From assembly GCA_028554755.1 (NCBI GenBank), contig JAPTOF010000020.1, positions 3,539,001 through 3,603,000 of the forward strand: a DNA stretch of 64,000 bases. The letters are read 5' to 3'. How positions within the stretch are numbered: the first letter of the stretch is position 1; every line of letters starts with the position of its first letter. The translations under genes were made by a program, and so were the position numbers. Under the pieces are notes generated by a model that had not been told where the DNA came from, did no database searches, and was given only the letters and a program-made list of their open reading frames with translations. This document shows positions 59,447 to 64,000 of the stretch, piece after piece. The DNA is from Cordia subcordata (taxonomy: Eukaryota; Streptophyta; Magnoliopsida; Boraginales; Cordiaceae).

Positions 59447-59458
59447 TGGTATCAGAGC
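59447..59458 (+). other. Second primer-binding site copy in Copia 2
   Basis: TGGTATCAGAGC, identical to 59260-59271, at the start of the leader shared with element 1. Confidence 0.85.
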
Positions 59459-59537
59459 TAGGTCAAGACACCCACCCACCCTCACACCTATAAAATCCAC
59501 CAGAACAACCTACCCCCAAAAAAAAAAAAAAAAAAAC

Positions 59538-59632
59538 TGTTCACGCTAGGCACAGAAAGTTCATGCGAGGCCACTGTTCACGCGAGGTTGCTGTTCAAGC
59601 AAGGTACTGTTCGCGAGGCTACTGTTCATGCC
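59538..59632 (+). repeat. Tandem CTGTTCACGCGAGG-type repeats in Copia leader
   Basis: About five units of 15-20 bp, each starting CTGTTC and most followed by GCGAGG or a variant. The equivalent region in element 1 is 20674-20750. Confidence 0.7.
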
Positions 59633-59919
59633 ATTGAATTTTTTGTTTAATTTGTCCGTGGTTTTGGTTTTTGTTATCTGTCTCTCTTAACCACAAAAAA
59701 AAAAAAAAGAAAAAGGGTTTTTTGTTGTCTGCCTCTCTTAACCACCAAAAAGAAAAAAGAAAAAAGAAAAGAGAGAGAGAGAGGGGAATATAGGAGTAAC
59801 ACTCCAACAGGAAAGATGTTATGACAGGTTGTTAATGTGGTTGTTCTCTTTTTTTTCTTTGCTATGCTTTATTAATCGGTCCTCTTGCCTTTCTCCTTTA
59901 TATTGATTGAGTGTTGATG

Positions 59920-60705
59920 ACTAGTATAGATCCCTCGAACGACACTATTAGTACTTCTACTACCGTTACTAAGTCTATTACCTCTGTTGTCGTACCCATA
60001 TTCAACAGCACCCCCACTATTACTACGACCAAACTCATTGGTCGAAATTACTCTTGTTGGCGTTTTGTCGTTACGTTATGGTTTCGAGGGCAAGACTTGG
60101 AAGACCATTTAACTAACGATGTTTCAGCTACTTTGTCCGCTGCCAATAAATGGATTTGGGAGCGCGTTGATGCACAACTTACCAGTTTACTATTGCAATC
60201 CGTTGAACCTAAATTGCATGATATCTTTGATAAGTGTCTTTCTTGTAAGGCTATATGGACTTTGGCAAAAGAGGTGTACACCAGCAATGTTAGTCGTATC
60301 TATGATGTCGTCAATGATCTCCTCCGCAATCAGCTGGATGATCGTGGTCTTTAAGTTTATTTTGGTCGATTTCGACGTGCCATGTCTGAGTACAATGATA
60401 TCTTCCCTACTGATACTGACGTTGCACGAAAACAACGTGAACAATACTTTGTTGTGCTTATGCTTCGTGGCCTTCCTCCTCAGTACGAGTCTGTTCGATC
60501 TCAGATTCTTTCGGGACCAGAGCTACCATCAATGTTTGAAGTTTATTCACACCTTGATCGTGCATCTATTGGGAATCCTGTCCAAAATCCGTCAAACCAA
60601 TCCGCTTTACTTGTCCAACCTCAGCCTGGTGGACGTCAAGATAATGCTCCACATAGTGGTCGTGGTCGTGGTCGTGGTCATGGTGGTAATCGTGGAGGAG
60701 GGTGA
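59920..60705 (+). pseudogene. Copia element 2 gag, broken
   Basis: Starts MTSIDPSND. It includes LIGRNYSCWRF, LWFRGQDLEDHL and KAIWTLAKEVYTSNVSRIYD. A TAA at 60352 (CTTTAAGTT, where element 1 has CTTAAAGTT) interrupts it. The frame resumes as MSEYNDIFPTDTDV and ends at a TGA (60703) where element 1 has CGA. The zinc knuckle CTYCNKLGHTKDKCWDLHG follows at about 60729-60785. Confidence 0.88.
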
Positions 60706-61025
60706 TCCGGTAATACTTCTCGACCACAATGCACCTATTGTAACAAGTTGGGACATACTAAGGACAAATGCTGGGATCTGCACGGTCGACCCTTTAATAG
60801 TACTAATGCCGCCCATGTCAACAATGAAGAATCATTTTCGACAGCTCCGCCACTGCAACAAGTCAACTCCAGTTATCCACATTTACCTTGTCTGAAGCAG
60901 AGTACAAGCATTATCTTCAGTTGCAAGCTTTGTAGAAAGCTGCCCAACCTTCCCCTGCTTAGTTTGCACATGTTTCCCTCACTAAATCTACTTATTTTTC
61001 CCAGTCCTTATCCAATGCTGGTAAG

Positions 61026-64000
61026 TTGATTTTAGACTCTGGTGCTTCAGACCATATGAGCGGTAATCGTTCTCTTCTCTTCTCTATTCAACCCCCTAAG
61101 TCTATCTCCTCGGTCAGACTTGCAAATGGTTCTTCCGCTACTGTGTCTGGTATTGGTTCATCGTCTCGCACGTCCTCTATCTCCCTTTCTTCCATTTTGT
61201 ACCTTCCTGATTTCCCTTGCAATTTATTGTCTATCAGTCAGTTAACTAAATCATTTAATTGTTCTGTCACTTTTACATCTAATTCTGTGGTTATTCAGGA
61301 TCAGAGAACACGCGAGCGGATTGGCACAAGTCATGAATCTGGTGTCCTTTGCTACCTTGATATTGATTCTTCTACAGCTTTTACAGCTGTTTCCACCTCT
61401 GAAGTCATTCATAGCCGTCTTGTTCATCCCAATCTTTCAAATCTTAAGCACATGGTTCCTAGTTTGGGTAGTGTTAGGGATATCAACTGTGAGTCTTGTC
61501 AGTTAGGTAAAAATAGTCGCACATGTTTTGTTAATCGTGTCAATAAGCGGGCTATGTTAATCGTGTCAATAAGCGGGCTAATGCGCTATTTGAATTAGTT
61601 CATTCTGATATTTGGGGACCTAGTCGTCATGTTTCCAAGTTTGGATACCGTTATTTTGTTAGTTTTATTGATGACTATTCTCGTGTTACTTGGTTATATT
61701 TAAGGAAAGATCGTTCTGAGTTATTTTCCATGTTCTCTCTCTTTTGTGCTGAAGTGAAAAATTAGTTTAATGCATCTATTCGTATTTTGAGAAGTGACAA
61801 TGCCAAAGAGTATTTTTCTACGTCTTTTTCTTCTTTTCTTCAAAATAATGGCATTATACACCAATGGTTTTGCGCTTACACCTCTCAGCAAAATGGGGTT
61901 GTTGAGCGTAAGAATAGGCACCTAATTAAGATTGCTCGTACCCTTCTTATTCATATGAATGTTCCTTTTCGTTTTTGGGACGATGCTATTCTCATTGCAT
62001 GTTATCTCATCAATCACATGCCTTCCTCTGTTCTTCAAAACCATATACCGTTTTCTATTCTTTTTCCCCATCAGTCTATTTATTTATTACATAAGGTATT
62101 TGGGTGTGTTTGTTTTGTTCATTTCTTGGCTCCTGGGTTTGATAAATTGGGTCCACGTGCCATCAGGTGTGTTTTCCTTGGGTATGTTCGTCATAAAAAA
62201 GGTTACCGTTGCTACTCTCCTGAGTTGAATAAGTTCTTTTGTTGTGCTAATGTCACGTTTTCTGAGTCTCAACCCTTTTTTTCTTCTACATCCTATTCCT
62301 CTACATCAGTAGTTGATGATTTTCCACTTTCTGTGCCTCTCTTTAGTGCTCCGTTGAATGTCCCGCCTTCACCTACGACACCATCCCCCGATCCAGCCTT
62401 GTCACGCTTGGATCTTCTGGACCTCAAGACTTATCATTGACGTAATCGCCTACCTGTTGCTGCTCCTGTGCCACTAGCTTCGCCCTCTCTGGATCCTTTG
62501 CCTTCTCCGCCCTTTGACTTAGATGTTCCAATTGCACTTCGTAAAGGTATTCGCTCTTGTACTACTAAACATCCGATATCTAATTTCGTTTCTTATCATT
62601 CTCTGTCACCCTCGTATCGGTCGTTTGTTGCTTCCCTTTCGTCTGTGTCTGTCCTGTCTAATATAACAGAGGCATTTGGTCATCCTGGTTGGCATGTTGC
62701 AATGTTGGAAGAGATGTCGGCTTTACAAACTAATGATACATGGGATTTGGTAGATCTACCTCTTGGGAAGACCGTTGGTGGTTGTCGTTGGGTCTATACC
62801 GTAAAATATTCTCCTGATGGAACTGTGGCTCCCTTGAAGGCTCGCCTAGTCGCAAAAGGATACACACAGGTTTATGGTGTTGATTATGATGATACCTTTT
62901 CCCCTGTTGCTAAGATGTCTTCGGTTCGTATTGTTCTTACTCTTGCAGCTATGTTTGACTGGCCACTTCATCAACTTGACATTAAAAATGCTTTCCTGAA
63001 TGGTTCACTTGAAGAAGAAGTATACATGGAGCAACTACCAGGGTTTGTTGCTCAGGGAGAGTTCGGAAAGGTATGTCGGTTGAAGAAATCATTGTATGGT
63101 CTTAAACAATCACCTCGAGCATGGTTTGGTCGATTCAGTGAGGTGGTCATCAAGTTTGGATTATCAAGATGTGGGGTCGATCATTCGGTATTTTATCGAC
63201 ACACCTCCGTTGGGAAACGTTTGTTACTAATTGTTTATGTTGACGATATTATCATAACAGGCGATGATCTTACAGGTATATGTGACTTGAAGGCATGTTT
63301 ACATCAACACTTTCAAACAAAAGCTTGGGATCATTGCAGTACTTTCTTGGAATTGAAGTTGCCCGTTCAGATCAAGGTATTTTTATTTCTCAGCATAAAT
63401 ATGTGCTTGATATGCTGACAGAAACAGGAATGATTGGGTGCAAACCTTGTGAGTCACCAATGGACCTAAATGTCAAACTTGTACAAAATGAGGGGGAGCT
63501 ATTAAAAGATCCAGGATGATACAGAAGGTTGGTAGGCAAGCTCAATTATCTTACTGTAACTCGCTCAGATATTTCCTTTGCAGTGAGCGTGGTTAGTCAA
63601 TTCTTGAATTCGCCACGGAAAAGTCATTGGGATGCTGTCATTCGTATCCTACAATACATTAATAGTGCTCCAGAGAGAGGGCTGCTACATAAAAAGAGAG
63701 GAGGAGGTATGAGCATTGTTGGCTATTTTGACGCCGATTAGGCAGGATGTTCGGATGATAGGCGGTTTACCTCTGGCTATTGTGTGTTCATTGGTGGAAA
63801 TCTCATCTCTTGGAAAAGTAAGAAACAATCAGTTATAGTTCGCTCAAGTGCAGAATCTGAATATAGAGCTATGGCATTAACAGTGTGTGAGTTAATTTGG
63901 GTGAAACATTTGCTGAAGGAACTTGCGAAAGATTGCTCTCAGCCTATGAAGTTAATATGTGATAACCAAGCAACAATGCATATTGCAACCAATCCTGTCT
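61026..64000 (+). pseudogene. Copia element 2 pol, broken and cut by the window end
   Basis: Protease: ILDSGASDHMSG at about 61029-61064. GAG-pre-integrase: HSRLVHPNLSNLKHMV and CESCQLGKNSRT (about 61410-61520), where a 26-bp tandem duplication (61529-61580) shifts the frame. Integrase core: SDNAKEYFS and QQNGVVERKNRHLIKIARTL (61787-61945), with a TAG at about 61762. RT: GCRWVYTVK, VYGVDYDDTFSPVAKM, LDIKNAFLNG, KKSLYGLKQSPRAWFGRF and YVDDIIITGDD (62760-63270). A TGA lies at 62438, a frame change near 63330 and a TGA at 63517. RNase H: GYFDAD, then TAG where the other copy has Trp, then SSAESEYRA and CDNQATMHIA to the edge. Confidence 0.88.

Larger units (their letters stand above)
59067..64000 (+). 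mobile_element. Ty1/Copia LTR retrotransposon 2 (truncated by window end)
   Basis: Same family as the element at 16485-21026 but in the opposite orientation. The 5' LTR is 59067-59259, followed by a primer-binding site, a leader with an inserted TRIM unit, gag, and pol up to RNase H at the window edge. The flank before the LTR is CTTTT (59062-59066), which should recur after the 3' LTR if this is an intact insertion. Stops, a frameshifting 26-bp duplication and other frame changes make it non-autonomous, but the RT box YVDD and protease DSGA are intact, unlike element 1. It probably sits in an ISE2 intron in the gene's own orientation. Confidence 0.93.

Overview
The window is nuclear DNA of a flowering plant, most likely a eudicot. 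The genes carry GT-AG introns and encode plant-specific products (a type-A cytokinin response regulator, a Group-I formin with signal peptide and membrane segment, a GATL glycosyltransferase, a WVD2-like TPX2 protein, a plant-type mitochondrial pyruvate dehydrogenase E1-alpha and the chloroplast helicase ISE2). Spacers are very AT-rich and full of small inverted-repeat elements and LTR-retrotransposon remains. The species cannot be named from the sequence alone.

Layout: 1-2.9 kb is AT-rich spacer with a TRIM retroelement and MITE-like repeats. 3.0-6.1 kb (+) is a five-exon type-A response regulator whose introns hold MITE-like inserts. 6.1-13.3 kb is spacer holding a palindrome-rich TIR element (6.8-7.3 kb) and a Copia relic (10.4-10.9 kb). 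13.3-15.8 kb (+) is a two-exon formin. 16.5-21.0 kb (-) is a complete but dead short-LTR Copia element with a 5-bp target-site duplication. 22.1-26.4 kb (-) is a nine-exon WVD2-like 7/TPX2-family gene. 26.4-32.5 kb is spacer. 32.5-33.5 kb (-) is an intronless GATL gene. 33.5-41.4 kb is spacer. 41.4-46.6 kb (-) is an eight-exon PDH E1-alpha gene. 46.6-50.8 kb is spacer. 50.8-58.4 kb (+) holds the first eleven exons found of ISE2/DExH15. The C-terminal exons are not in the window: a second member of the same Copia family (59.07 kb to the window end, +) lies downstream of the last exon seen, probably inside an ISE2 intron.

The genes are independent housekeeping or developmental loci rather than a pathway cluster. 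They cover cytokinin signalling, actin nucleation at the plasma membrane, microtubule binding, cell-wall polysaccharide synthesis, the mitochondrial entry to the TCA cycle, and plastid RNA processing/plasmodesmata. The most unusual structures are in the repeats. One TRIM unit (internal region plus one LTR) sits in the leader of the second Copia element between two copies of the 12-bp primer-binding site. A ~118-bp near-perfect hairpin with a ~14-nt loop follows a 221-bp tandem duplication in ISE2 intron 6. A ~500-bp TIR element carries several copies of a short palindrome. Exon boundaries were read by eye from splice consensus, reading-frame continuity and remembered family sequences. No alignment or database search was run.
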